From contig JAECUM010001789.1 in assembly GCA_016617855.1 (NCBI GenBank), forward strand, positions 43,286 to 107,285: a DNA stretch of 64,000 bases, read 5' to 3'. Both the position numbers and the translations under genes were made by a program. The DNA comes from Megalonaias nervosa (Eukaryota > Mollusca > Bivalvia > Unionida > Unionidae). Every line of letters starts with the position of its first letter. The stretch's first letter is position 1. The notes beneath the pieces were generated by a model that did no database searches, was not told the origin of the DNA, and saw only the letters and a list, made by a program, of their open reading frames with translations. Below, piece after piece: positions 11,783-23,608 of the stretch.

Positions 11783-13670
11783 AATCCAAGGTATAACTAA
11801 ACCAGGTCTGTTACTTAAATTATAATAAAGAACATGCTAACCATAATGTCCATGACTCAGACCAAGATAATGATCTTAATATTTATTCCACTCTCATAGA
11901 GAAATATAAACCATGTATTGTTTACAGAATAAAAGTAGTCAATGATTCTGGTCAGGTAGACAATGAAATTGATGTTGGACAAGGTCAGCTATAAGATAAA
12001 AATTTTACAGAACCCACAGCATATAATGAATATTAAAAAAAAGCTAACAAAGAATGGAAATTAAATATATATAACACTTGTCTTGTTAAATTTTCATGCC
12101 TGGCTACTTTACATTCCTCTGAAAAAATGTATTGCGTATATGGTCATAGATTTGCCCTCAAAGTCCCCCACATCTCGTGTATACAGACATTTTGTTCATT
12201 TAGGAATGAATCATTTATCTTTAATCATAACTTCATATTTGATTTTCAGCTCCTGGGACAGTTTTCAATCTTCTTTCCCAATCTAATTATTTCATTGAAT
12301 GCACACCAATACTGCCAAAACATGACCACTCATGTAATTATTTAAACTGAATGGGTACTGTCAATCTTGCTGATACAACAGTGTGTTACATGTAATCTTC
12401 ATTGGTATTGTTTCTGCTTCTATCTTGTTCCATTCTGTCATTTTGGCACAGACCAGCTTCATAACTGTAATAAAGTGGATGGAATTTAGTTTTATGTTAT
12501 TGAGAGAGCATGCCAGATGGTTTTTGGAAGCTGGATTAAGAACAAATGATAAGATATGCAATTTTTAGATTTGATGCAAATTAAAACAGTCTTTTCAATG
12601 ATGTTTGTTTGGTTCTTTCATAATTGGCTGTATTTGAAATGGGATTTTGTATGGAAGTGTGTGAAATCACATGTCATACTAGGCAAATCTTAAGGTATAA
12701 TGAAATATTTGTCACAAGTTTTTACAAGTTTGTCAAAATTAATGGCCAAACACATGAAAAAAGTATTTTAATGTCAGTAACAGGTTGCTATTGTGTAGCT
12801 TACTCTTTTCCAGACAGAAAATACTCCTGACATTATCAGAATTCATCCACCCATAAAGTGACTTTCTGGAATGTTCCAATGTCTTACCATAACCAGGGCT
12901 CATTCACACAAACCTTCATTCTTTTCCCATTTACTACCATCATTACATTGACTTCAAATACCTCATAGAAGAAGTGCCTTTGCTTTGCATCATTGTCACA
13001 AATTTAACATTTTCATTATGTGCATAAGGTTTGCTGGAAATTACTCTCAGATTGGAATTAGCTCCATCTCTGTCTCTCTTATTATCAGAATTTTTCTAAC
13101 ATTTTTTCATCTCCTAATCTTGCAGGTTACACCCAAAAAGTGGTCTCAATGTAACAATTATCATGTTTGAGAATTACTTCACTTTTTCTAGCTCAGGTAG
13201 GTATTTAGTTAATCTCTATCCTTGCCTGTTTGGTATGCAGTCTCATCTCAGTTCCATTTTTTTGTTTTAATACAGCAACACTTTAGCAGAATTCATGTTC
13301 CATATTGACGTTTGCTTATTTTTATTTTCAGGATGGAGGTTCCACACCAGTCTTAACTGTTAATTATGTATGTTTAGTGAATGAATACTTTTCATTCTTA
13401 AAGTCAGTTTAGGATAGTAGTCCTTATTACTGTTACTTTATTATTGGCATCTTGCCTGCTGTTTATTTGTACTGATTTTTGACCCCAGTATTCAGAATAA
13501 GTGCTCCCTACATCATTGTTATTAAAACATCAGTATTGATTTCATTTTAGTTCTTTTAATCCAGTACTCAGCATAAGCATTGCTGACTTCATTGTAATTA
13601 AATATCTGTCTTATGGTTGTTTTAATTCATTTGATAGACCACACCAGGCAGGTAAGATCTTGCTGTTGTT
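11783..13670. other. No gene seen
   Basis: Nearly 1.9 kb without an open frame above about 70 codons carrying any motif. I see no repeat or transposon signature. It could be unique intergenic DNA or intron. Confidence 0.4.
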
Positions 13671-13942
13671 TTGACTTAGTTCCACACAGGTACTTTTGCA
13701 CGATGTTGACTTAGTTCCACACAGGTACTTTTGCACGGTGTTGACTCAGTTCCACACTGGTACTTTTGCACGGTGTTGGCTCAGTTCCAGATAGGTACTT
13801 TTGCACTGTGTTGACATAGTTCCACACAGGTTTTTTACACTGTGTTGACTTAGTTCTACACAGGTACTTTTGCCTACTACTTCACAGACCTCGCTGATGA
13901 TAATTTTTGCCTACTACTTCACAGACCTCGCTAATGATAATC
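13671..13942. repeat. 35-bp minisatellite with an appended 36-bp duplication
   Basis: Units start with TTGACTTAG or a variant at 13671, 13706, 13741, 13776, 13811 and 13845, and contain GTTCCACACAGG and TACTTTTGCAC. After these, TTTTGCCTACTACTTCACAG occurs twice, about 36 bp apart (about 13869 and 13905). The second array reuses the TACTTTTGC end of the first. Confidence 0.88.
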
Positions 13943-15300
13943 AGTGGATTTACAAAAGGAGGAAGGAAGGACATTCATCTTCTTCCCTGGAATTTTCAGT
14001 TACACTACTTTCTCCAGGAGGGTACAGTAAAGAGGGTTTAATGACCTATTTCTGCCATTCTACTGCCAGATTTCTTGATACCCCAAAAATGGGGAGGGAG
14101 GGGGGACTTTTACTAATTATCTGCCTTCCTCCTTAAGGAAGTTTCCACATTTAGAACCATTTACTATTTAGACCACAGCCTCAGTCAGGAATCCCATAAG
14201 ACCCAGCAAATGGGTGTACTCCATCAATCTTCAGGATTTGTATTTTCACATATAAATCATATATATTCACTCATGTCAATGCTTTTTACTGAAAATTCTG
14301 TTTGTGCAGAGCAAGGTTCATCTTATAAGCATGACGTACATAAAAATTTGATAAATCTAGGACTAATGTTGGAAACTAAATGTTTGCAATACATACAAAT
14401 ACTGTTGATTCAAATATTTTTACATTTTCATGCCAATATTCCCATTCGGAAATGTTTATATTGGTATGCACTTAGCCTATCTCTTTCATGATGGTATACA
14501 TTACAATACTTGTATCTATTGTTATTTGGAATTAAATAATCTTTTGACAGTATTACCAGTAAATTAAGTACAACCCCGCAAAGTAAGTGTCAGTGTTGTT
14601 TACTGTAGGTGTTACTAGCAAGTATATTGCTTCCATTTTTGTTCAAGTCCAAACAACCCAAGTAATATTTCCCCAAGTTTCAGCCCCATAATCCCCTGGC
14701 TTATAAAGGCAGCGCTGACTTTGTTTTTGGGTTGATATGCCTTGTGATTAAAGTGCAGATTTAATAATTGCTCAGTGCAAAGTAGAGTTTTGCAACTTCC
14801 TGTTCAATGTTTGACCTTAATCCCTTAGCTTGCAATGGCTTCAACCTCTTTGTCTTCACACGTGACAACCCTTTGATCAAGCTGTGAGTTTGCTACTGGT
14901 TCAGTGTGAAGTAAAAGGGTGGTTATTTGAGCTCTCTATAATTTCGTTGCACAATGGAAATGTGTTAAATTGCAATCTTTAATTGATTTCACAAACTTTG
15001 TGATCAAAGTGTTGCTTAGCCCAAGCTCAGTCTCTATATAAGCACCATCACAATGACAGTGGAACAGAGGAAATGGAGCTGGATGATATTTATGAAGACT
15101 AGATGATTTACAGTGACTCATTGATGATGGAGAATTTCAGAACTTTATCAGACAATGAGGATGAATTCCTTAACTTTGTACCAGATGACATTAGATAGTG
15201 ACACTTATAGGATACTGTGATTCACAAAAATGTGGACTTAACTTTGTTTATTTGAAAGATGTGTGGAATTAACATATTACAGGATATTGTGAATTGGATC
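13943..15300. other. No gene seen
   Basis: The frame 13870-14136 overlaps the minisatellite and is not credible as a gene. The rest is AT-rich without motifs. A few short words recur (TGTGATTAAAGTG and TGTGATCAAAGTG, near 14742 and 15000). Confidence 0.4.
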
Positions 15301-15302
15301 AT

Positions 15303-15304
15303 TC

Positions 15305-15335
<31 letters not shown>

Positions 15336-15343
15336 GACTTTAT
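15303..15343. repeat. (AAT)n microsatellite, LINE poly-(ATT) tail
   Basis: An uninterrupted AAT run on the plus strand sits exactly at the 3' end of the minus-strand LINE. It is followed inward by AAAGACTTTATTTAGAGAAGG, whose reverse complement also precedes the (ATT)n run at 50.6 kb. It is therefore the element's tail, not an independent microsatellite. Confidence 0.9.
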
Positions 15344-15703
15344 TTAGAGAAGGTAACTCAATTAGTTACAGAAATAATCTACCTTGAGGCCTTCTATCTG
15401 TTATGTACTATATATACAGTATATACAACATGATGTAAAGAATCTGGCTTGACACTAAATAATTAAGTGATTTTAAAAGTCAAAGTATCAAGCCTGGAAC
15501 ACATGCACAGGCATCTGTGAATACATAACATAAACATATATAAAATATAAAATATCATCCTGCATTGAAAAATTCAACTGTGAAAATGATGAAAAATTAT
15601 AGAAAAGCAGGTGGTATTTATTGTACTAGAACTGTTCAATTTTCTAATGATTTCATCCATTTGAGACATTGATTATGAAAAGAAGAAATGCTAGGAGCCT
15701 GCC

Positions 15704-18700
15704 TTATGTCACTGGGAATGTTGTTCCATACCAGTGGACCAGTATATTGAAAACTTTTTTTTTAAACAATTCCTTCTTTGGCCTTGGTATAATGTAATTT
15801 TTGCTTCTTATGGACCTTAAATTTAGAGTACCATCAGCATCTCTCTGGTGAAAGATATTGCTTAGATAGACAGGAATGGCTTTTCTGGATACATTATACA
15901 TCAGTTTGGCCTTTCTAAGAAATATTCTTTCATGTATTGCTAAAACTTTTATATTATTCATTGCATCCTGGAAATTGTCTATACATTGATCTAGAATTAA
16001 ATGGCAAGCCTGCTTTTGGAGTCGTAAAAGTGTTGTTATGTTTGAATTAGATGTATTACCTCAAATTACATTACAATAGCTGAATACATTATGGCTGGAT
16101 ATAACTTTTATAAAAGATGACCCTATACTGAAGAGGAATTCATGTTTTGATTTTCCTCAGTAACCAAAGATAAGAATTAACCTTTTTTGAAACATGTTTA
16201 ATGTGAATAGACCAAGTAAGATTGTCATCTATGAATACACCAAGAATTTTATCCTGAGAGGTCATATTAAGGCTCACATTGTCAAATAGAACCTGGAGTT
16301 TGTCGCTATCTAGCCTTGCTCGTTTTTGTTGCGTTGTAACTAGTAGGGCTTTAATTTTTTCTGTATTTATGATCATACTGTTTTCCTTGCACTATACTTG
16401 AAGTCTGTTGAGAGCATCTTGTAAGTTATTTTCAAGTACCATTTTGGTTTTACCCATCTCAGACAGTGTAGTATCATCTGCATAGAGGTCAATGGAAGAA
16501 ACTGAAGTTCCAGTCTTAAGAGGTAAGTCGTTGATAAAAAGAATGAATAACAGAGGTCCAAGGATAGAGCCCTGTGGTACTCCACAATTAATATTTTTAC
16601 TTTCAGAAAGCTGACCATTTAAAGATACTTTTTGCACTCTATCGGTTAAGTAAGAAGTAAACCAGTTTAGGGAGTTTTCACTGCATTGATAGATTTTTAG
16701 TTTTGCAAGCAAAATTTCATGGTCTACAAGATCAAAAGCTTTACGAAAATCAACCATAATATTGCCTACCATTTCTCCTTGATCTAATGCTTTCAGCCAT
16801 TTATCAATCAAAGATACAAGTGCAGTTTCACAGGAGTGATTTTGTCAAAAGCCAGACTGATTATCATGAATAAGATCATAAGTGTTCAAATAGTTGAGAA
16901 AAGATTCGTGTACATGTTTTTCTAGTAATTTGGAGAGACAAAGAAGGATAGAGATGGGCCTGTAGTTATTTACATCATCTTTTGTTCCTGCTTTATGCAG
17001 TGGTGTAACCTTGGCAGTTTTCCATATTTGTGGAAATTTATTAGACCTAATACTTTCATTGCAAATGAAAACTATACTCTCTACAATTGCAGGTGCAGCT
17101 ACCTTCAGTAGCCTTGGTCCAATCATATCAAGTCCTTTAACTTTACAATCATCCATTTTTTTAATATACATGTATTTCAACACAAATTCTGGACTCATTT
17201 CAGGAATTTCAAACTTTATATTGTTTGGTAGTTTTTTAGCACAAAAATGTTTGAGTTCAAATGAAGTTCTGGATTCTTTAAGTTTTTCAGCAATTTGAAT
17301 GAAAAAGTCATTAAAAATATTTGAGATGTCATTTGGATTATTGATATAAATGTCCTCATGATTGAGAGATAAAATTTCAGTTTTACTCTTACATTTGTCT
17401 GCACCAAACTCTGTAAACACTTTCCAGATAGCTTTCGGGTTATTTTGGTTATCATCCAGCACTTTTTGTAGTGTGTTTGTTTGGCTTGATGTATCATTTT
17501 ATTAACTTTATTCCTCCAATCTCTATATTCAGTTTGATTTCCTACTGATTTTAGTTGTCTCTTTGCTTTATTGCTTCTAAAATTTCTAGGGAGATCCAGC
17601 CTGGCTGGTGGTCTTTCTTTATCCTGTGTGTTTTTAAAGGGGCATGTTTGTTTACTATACAGATGAACAGATTTGTCCAAGTATCTAAAATATCATCAAT
17701 ATCTTCAAAGATTTGGACTTTATTCCATAGAATCTGTTTCAGATCTTCCAGGAATTTAACAGTATCAAAGTTTTGAAAGGATCTATAAGCAATGGATTTA
17801 TGGATATTATTTTTTTCTGATTTGCCATTGACTTTACATGTTAGAAAAATTACAAAGTGGTCATAATTATGCCAATCTTTGGAACAATTACTTCCAAAAC
17901 ATTTTCTTTTGTATTGCTATAAATATGATCTATAAGTGTTTTAGAGGTAGATGTTACTCTGGTGGGTTCATTTACTAGTTGCTCCATACCTAAAGAAGCA
18001 ATAAAATTCATCCAATTCACTTTTATTTGATCATTGAGAAGGTCTTTATTTATATCACCTAGAATGTATAATTCTTTCTCTTCATTTGAAATTTTATCTA
18101 CTTGAAATTCAAAATATTCACACCAATCAGCATATGATGATGGGGGTCTGTACACAAAACCTACTAAGTAAGGCTTAGCTTTTTCTGGAGTGATTTGTAG
18201 CCAAATGGATTCTATTTCCTGTATTTCCAGGTCTTCTCATCTTTTAGAAATAGTACCAGTTCTAACATACACAAGGAACCCACCACCACCTGCTTGCCTA
18301 TCCCTTCGATAAGGTTTGTCATAGCCATTGATATACAAGAAATTTTCACCCTAATTTTCTGTTAACATTGTTTCCAAGAGTCCAAATAAATGGATATTAT
18401 TATTTGGAGAGGTTAGCATTAACTTCATTTGATCGATCTTTCCATGAAAACCCTGAATATTTAAATGACCTATGTGTAAACCCTTACTAGAAACTCCTAA
18501 ATTCATGAGATTAACATCAATGCTATTAGAGGCACTCAAGGTGACACTGAAAGTTTTAAAACTATGTTCATAATGATCTTCGTTACAACTGTCATTACTG
18601 TATAAAAAATTAGTTTTTCTACAACTGCATTTTCTACTTTTATAATCATTGTATAAATCTGAACTATCAGTCATATTTGAATATGTACAAGTAGCTGGTA

Positions 18701-18842
18701 AGTTTCCACATTCAGAACATCCATCAGCATGGGGATCAAATCTGTTTTGACAAGGGATGCATGGTGTATATGACAGTCCTTGATAGACAAATTGGTCCTC
18801 CCAGCTGAATTGAGTCTTCCTGTGGAGTTGAGATGGCCTCAT
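15704..18842 (-). pseudogene. LINE ORF2: Cys-rich segment, APE endonuclease, reverse transcriptase
   Basis: From Met at 18842 the product starts with a Cys-rich stretch (CIPCQ then CSECGN). The APE endonuclease start follows (GHLNIQG, KIDQMKL, LFGLLET near 18360-18470) and its later motifs YRPPS, LGDINKDLL and STSKTLIDHIYSN at 17850-18155. The RT has YRPISILLCLSKLLEK (about 16900-16960), VDFRKAFDLVDHEIL, GVPQGSILGPLLF and YADDT (16470-16484). A C-terminal segment reaches 15704. At least five frame changes or stops separate these pieces, so it is not translatable, although individual motifs are well preserved. ORF2 would supply target nicking and cDNA synthesis. Confidence 0.92.
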
Positions 18843-18865
18843 TGCCCTTTTCCTATTTCATAAAT

Positions 18866-18950
18866 CTAGTGAGTTTTGGCTTTGTGTCCAAAGCTACCAC
18901 ACTGATGGCATTGTATTGGCTGTCTGTGCCTGCATTCCTGTGCTGTATGT
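18866..18950 (-). pseudogene. C-terminal zinc knuckles of LINE ORF1 (gag-like)
   Basis: Minus-strand reading gives HTAQECRHRQPIQ then CHQCGSFGHKAKTH and a TAG stop at 18866-18868. This is a CCHC-type knuckle (Cys-x2-Cys-x4-His-x4) with His instead of Cys at the last ligand, preceded by the end of another knuckle. Gag-like ORF1 proteins of many LINEs bind nucleic acid this way. Its stop lies about 24 bp before the ORF2 Met, the expected arrangement. Upstream sequence is cut at 18950. Confidence 0.75.
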
Positions 18951-19055
18951 TTGACCTATGTGTAAACCCTTACTAGAAACTCCAAAATTCATGAGATTAA
19001 CATTAATGCTATTAGAGGCACTCAAGGAGACATTAAAAGTATTAAAACTGAATTA
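18951..19055 (-). mobile_element. Duplicated internal piece of the same LINE family
   Basis: About 100 bp beginning GACCTATGTGTAAACCC repeats 18466-18566 (start of the endonuclease) with few differences and the same orientation. It abuts the truncated 5' end of copy A, so ORF1 sequence jumps directly to an ORF2 segment. It is either a second, doubly truncated insertion or a rearrangement product. Confidence 0.8.
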
Positions 19056-19573
19056 CTAGTTGTATTTGACCTAAAATTTGAATTAATGAATTTATCATAT
19101 AAATCGATTTTAATAGATTTTATTACATAAAGATGTATAAGTTGCAATTGCTATTTTATTTGTGACATATTACACTCATTAATATAATTGTATTTTACAC
19201 TTGTTTAGTCCTTAGTTTTCCAATCCATCCATAGTTTACTTTTCCAAAGTACAGCTCTGACTCAGCTGATGACAACTTAACCCTTCAGACAGATATGACT
19301 TGTAAAATATCAAGTCCCCAACAGAAAAGAAGGTCAAAGAGAAATGGGCTTTTTGTAATCCTAAAGAAAGTGTGGTGGGAGACTTATAGTCTAGTTGACT
19401 TACAATTGAATATATACAGTATGTTTCTTCCTTACAGGTGATCCATGTTTGTTCATATGGGAGGTCTTCCAGTTTTGCACTCTGCCATTTAGTTTAGCCT
19501 CCTCACTGAGAGCTTTTACCGGGGTCATGGGAGTAGGTGCCATCCACTGAGTGAGGCCTCCTTTCAGGACCTC
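19056..19573. other. No gene seen
   Basis: AT-rich spacer between the LINE fragment and the RTE-like copy. No motif or repeat noticed. Confidence 0.4.
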
Positions 19574-19583
19574 ACACTCAACA

Positions 19584-21779
19584 CTCATCATCATCATCAT
19601 CAATCCCTTAACCCAAGAGGTCATTGGCGCACCACAGTTGACTTTACAACCAATTCTCTCCATCTTTCCCTGTTCTCTACTGTCCTTTGGGAATCTCCAA
19701 ATCCCATGCCTGTCCACTCCTTAATGTTGTCTTCCAACTCTTTTTCTGTCTGCCTTTTCTTCTGCACCCTCACACTGTGCCTTGCAAGACTGTTTTTGCC
19801 AGTCCAGATGATCTTGAGACATGGCTATACCACTTCAGTTTGCGCTTTTTTACAGTGGTCAAGAGGTCTTCATAGGATCCAATGGCTCGTTGGATCCTGT
19901 TGAGGACTACTTTGATGGTTACATGGTCAATGTATGAGATGCCCAAGATCTTGCAGTAGCATCTCATTTTAAAGGTTTGAATCCTTCTTTGTAGATCTGA
20001 TGTGAGTGTCCATGTTTCACAAGCATATAGAAAGATGGATATGACAGTTGAGTGCATCAGCCTTATTTTGGAACCAAAAGCAATGTTGGTATCTTTCCAT
20101 ATTGGTCTCAACCTTGTTATTGCTGCTGTAGTGTGGGCAATCCTGCAAAGTAGTTCTGGTTTGAAGCCCTCATCTGTGATAATTGATCTCAAGTACTTGA
20201 ACCTTGTGACTCTTTCCAGCTTCTGTCCACTGACCTTTATTTCTGCACCAATGCCATTGGTGTTGTTTGTCATCAGTTTATTTTTTTTGAGCACTAATCT
20301 CCATACCGTATGCTGTGGCGGTTGTGTTGAGGTGTTCAACCAAGTCAGCCAGTTCTGTTTCATCTCCTGCTAAACCATCAATATCATCTGCGAAACGAAG
20401 GTTGGGTGATTGTTCTTCCTCTGATGCTGACAGTACCCTTGTGGTTAAGCAAGGCATACTCCATGATCCTTTCCAGGAAAATGTTGAAGAGTGTAGGTGA
20501 CAGTATACATCCCTGTCTGAATCCAACTGTTGTTTGAAACCAATATCCTCTGCTGCCATTGATGAGGACAGCACAGATGGCTTTGTCATAGAGGTGCTCA
20601 ACAACCTGCATCAGGTTAGAGCTGATGTTATACTTCGCCATAGTTGCCCATAAGGCTGCATGCCATACCCTATCAAAGGCCTTTTTGAAATCTATAAAGA
20701 TGTATAGATTCTGCTGATGATGAACGTATTTCTCACAAAGGAGTCTGAGATTGAAGATTTGTTCAGTGGTGCTCCATCCTGCTCAGAAGCCTGCCTGCTC
20801 TTCAGCAATAATTTTCTCTGCTTGAGGCTTTAGTCTGTTGAGAATTATCTTCAGCACTACTTCGCTCAGGTGACTGATCAGACTGATGGTTCTGTAGTTT
20901 TGTCATAGCTGTAGGTTTCCTTTCTTGGGGAGCCTGATGACGAAGGATTGAGTCCATGTTGTGGGCCATTTTCCTGTTTGCCGCATCTTGTTGCAGATTG
21001 TTGTTTGGACTGTGACTATCTCTTCTTCCTGCTTGAATGAGCTCTGCTGGTATGTTGTCAATGCTGGCTGACTTTCCTTTCTTTAGTGACCTAACTGCAA
21101 TTTCTACTTCTTCATGAAGAATGGGGTTGTCATCAATTTTTTCTGCCTGAGGATAATTTAGTACTGCTGCAGCTCTTTGGGTCTTATGATTGTACAATTC
21201 TGAGCAGTATTCTGTCCATCGCTTTAGGATCTCTTGATCTTCTGTGAGGCATTTTCCTGATTTGTCTTGGATGGTGGTAGTTTTCCATTGTCTATGGGTT
21301 GTGAGTTCTTTTGCCATTTGATATGCCATTTTGCTGTCATTTCTACTCAGAATGTCTTCGATTTTGCAACACTTTCTTTCTATCCAAGATTCCTTTGTCT
21401 TTTTCGTGCTTTTCCTGATCATGCTGTTTATCTCTCTGTATTTTCTAGCTCCTTCATGATCTCTTTTTCCCTTTTTCAGTTCTCTTCTTTTGTCGCATAG
21501 TTCAAGGACATATGTTGTGACCCAGGGTTTCTTTGTTTGATGATATTTGCCAATGATCTCCCTAGCTGTGCTAGTCACAGCTGTGTTGAATGTGGTTGTT
21601 AAGGACTCTAGGTCAGTGTCTTGGCTGTCCAGGGTTATCATAGGTGCAAATTTACCACCTATCATTGCTTGGAAGGCTTCTGTGATTTTTGGATCTTTCA
21701 ATTTCTCAAGGTCAAATCTGATTTTTAGATGGTTAGTCATTTTGATCATTTTCAGGCGGAGGCAAAACATTGTCATTAA
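19584..21779 (-). mobile_element. 5'-truncated RTE-like LINE, copy 1
   Basis: The minus-strand element runs from the end of the endonuclease through RT to a (TGA/ATG)n tail, seen on the plus strand as CATCATCATCATC at about 19586-19602. TGATG-type tails are characteristic of RTE-clade LINEs. ACACTCAACA occurs just outside both ends (19574-19583 and 21780-21789), a candidate 10-bp target duplication. A shorter copy of the same element lies at 40592-41128. Confidence 0.88.
19600..21776 (-). pseudogene. RTE-like reverse transcriptase ORF
   Basis: The first 324-codon open stretch (20802-21776) contains the linker and SLKKGKSASIDNIPAELIQ, the fingers motif of RTE-like RTs. Later pieces in other frames hold a VGFRQGCILSPTLFNIFLE box (20384-20641), the catalytic box RFADDIDGLAGDE (about 20380) and, at 19770-20363, FKYLRSIITDEG, IFLYACETWTLT and LKWYSHVSRS, typical of the C-terminal region. 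The endonuclease is missing by 5' truncation, and several frameshifts break the RT. It cannot support its own mobility. Confidence 0.9.
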
Positions 21780-21831
21780 ACACTCAACATTATTATGATT
21801 TTATTTGCTCTAGTTTATTTGAAAAGGTGCA

Positions 21832-22035
21832 GTGAGATTCATGCCTTGTCTATTGACACAGGCTGTCTTTGGTTTAATGAAGATTACAGTTCCATTTCTC
21901 ATCTTAATGTGGACCAAGATTTTTAGAGCCCATGAGGTTCCAATGATTGCTGCCTCATGGTCTTACCTTAATCACTCCTTCCTGGAGGACTTTATGACAA
22001 CAGTATTTTGGCATTCCCATATTGCTTTCTCATAA
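21832..22035 (+). pseudogene. DIRS tyrosine recombinase C-terminal fragment
   Basis: The frame reads FRAHEVPMIAASWSYLNHSF then LEDFMTTVFWHSHIAFS and stop. This aligns with the C-terminal box of DIRS recombinases, where HEVR supplies catalytic His and Arg. Here the Arg codon position reads Pro (HEVP), so the catalytic residue is lost. The active-site Tyr region follows after an in-frame stop. Confidence 0.7.
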
Positions 22036-22439
22036 TTCATGAGCATCTTCAGTGGCCTGTTAGGCCCACGTAGACTGAGGGACTGAACATTTTAGGAGTT
22101 GAGCAGCCTCCCCTGAATGGGAGATGTCAGATACTTGTGTTCAGGGCAGCATGTTGCATCCTCAGGAGTGGGAGGTGTTGCATTTCTCACCCCCTGGCCC
22201 TGAGTAGCATGTTGCTCTCCCCAGTTAAGGAGATGGTGCATCACATACAACAAGTGCAGGTATTTTTTCTTTGGGACCTATTGTTGCAGCAACAACATGT
22301 GGCCCAAAGTGACAACAGTATTCTATAACATGGACCTCTCCCTCAACAGTGAGTACATTCCACTTTTTCTGTTTTTATCAGTTATCACAAAAGTATCAGC
22401 TACCCTCCTAACTTACAAATTCATCTGCATGGTAGCAAC

Positions 22440-22510
22440 AAGTAATGTATTGCATAATTAAAATGTAGTTTTTGGGGGAGTAAGACTAATTTTAATTATG
22501 CAATACTTAC
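22440..22510. repeat. Perfect 18-bp inverted repeat with 24-nt loop (DIRS 3' terminal region)
   Basis: GTATTGCATAATTAAAAT at 22447-22464 is perfectly complementary to 22489-22506. Allowing one bulge the stem extends outward by about 7 bp (CAAGTAA against TTACCTG). The loop carries a G-run (TTTGGGGGAG). A further copy of one arm plus loop-like sequence lies at 23484-23540. Inverted terminal repeats and internal complementary regions are normal in DIRS elements, which is the likely origin. Confidence 0.8.
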
Positions 22511-22721
22511 CTGTCACTATTGCTGTATACCCTCCTCCTACCTAATGTTCTTACATAATCATCATCTGTAAAAAAAGAGGACCTTCAGTGTATATTCCAG
22601 GCCAAGTATGAGTAGATTGCATCATACTGAAAGTTCTCCACTCTGTGGGAGGATGCTGTAGTGAATATTTAATTTATAGTGTGTGCTTAACATTTATCCA
22701 TGATTGTAAGTTCTGAACAGT

Positions 22722-22990
22722 TGTTGTTGTTGTTATGGGGTTTAATGCCATGTTTTCAGCACATGATAGGCTATACATGACAGCCAGTATAACTGGTGGA
22801 AGAAGAACCCAGGAAAACCCTGGGAAGAACCACTGACCCATGGGAGTTACTGGTAAGCTTTCTCACATGCTCCTATTGGCTGAGCTCAAGACTCAAACCC
22901 ACACAGGCAGATGTGAGATGGCAGTGATCTGTAACGTTGAACACTAATATGACTTGGCCACTTGGGTCCCAGTTGTACACAGAATGTTTA
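22722..22990 (-). mobile_element. SINE family 2, minus-strand copy
   Basis: On the minus strand a tRNA-like head with TGGCCAAGT and a B-box-like GGTTTGAGTC is followed by a body ending in ATGTATAGCCTATCATGTGC and a (CAACAA)n tail, seen as GTTGTTGTTGTTATGGGG on the plus strand. A truncated copy in plus orientation lies at 37368-37590 and shares head, body and tail. Two independent copies define this as a repeat family. Confidence 0.8.
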
Positions 22991-23483
22991 CATGGCATTT
23001 GATGAACAAATATTTCATTCTGTGAGAATCCATTTGTTATCAGAGTTTAGAGTTGTGTTGGTGAAATCAGATATGATTCAAGAGGAATTATTTATTAAAA
23101 ATGTTCATTGGAATTACTAAAGTATTCATTGATGTTTGGATTAATACATTACTTTCGATGTTTGTGAACTTGTTCAAAAACATTCTGGATTGCATCATGT
23201 GCTATCAGGAAATTCAAGACTAGTGGAATGTATTCAGAACATTCCGTATTTTTAAACTTGTGATAAAACATTAATGATTATTTGGAATTTAATTCACAAT
23301 ATTGCAAGTGTCTTTTGAACTTTTACTTTGTATTGTAGGGAAATAAATTGCTATTGATTTGACTTAAATTGTTGGTTCCAATTCTTGCATATTTTAAGAC
23401 CTAGAGTCATAACAATGGATTCACACTAAATGGATGGTGGTTTTTTTGGCATGAAAATGTATAAGCTGTATAAGGGACGGGTA
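22991..23483. other. No gene seen
   Basis: AT-rich spacer. No motif, repeat or RNA signature noticed. Confidence 0.4.
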
Positions 23484-23540
23484 ATTATTGCATAATTAAA
23501 ATTACTTTTACCTGCCCCCCCTCCCCAAACTATATCACAT
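23484..23540. repeat. Third copy of the DIRS terminal-repeat arm
   Basis: TTATTGCATAATTAAAATTA on the plus strand, followed by TTTACCTG and a CCCC-rich tract ending CCCCAAACTA, matches the minus strand of the hairpin arm and loop at 22465-22506. It lies about 1 kb downstream in the inverted sense. It may be the other terminus of a deleted element. Confidence 0.65.
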
Positions 23541-23608
23541 GGGCAGCTGTCAAATAACCACACAGTAGACTTTTATTTCAACACATCATTACCACCTTTT
23601 AAACGTAT

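Larger units (their letters stand above)
15301..18950 (-). mobile_element. Near full-length two-ORF LINE, family 1 copy A
   Basis: Read on the minus strand: gag-like zinc knuckles (18866-18950), a Cys-rich ORF2 N-terminus, an APE-type endonuclease, a reverse transcriptase, a 3' untranslated region (15340-15700) and an (ATT)n tail. The 3' region recurs on the plus strand at 50301-50676. The order and simple-repeat tail fit the Jockey/CR1/I supergroup; I cannot name the clade with confidence. The 5' part of ORF1 is missing. Confidence 0.9.
21800..22560 (+). mobile_element. DIRS-like element copy B: recombinase end and 3' terminal region
   Basis: The plus strand encodes the C-terminus of a tyrosine recombinase (21832-22035), then a 3' region that ends in a strong inverted repeat (22440-22510). 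RT and RNase H are absent. The left boundary coincides with the end of the RTE-like copy, so this DIRS was truncated there or interrupted. Confidence 0.65.

Noticed and set aside
20002..20373. 123-codon plus-strand frame
   Set aside because: It is antisense to the well-supported RTE-like ORF.
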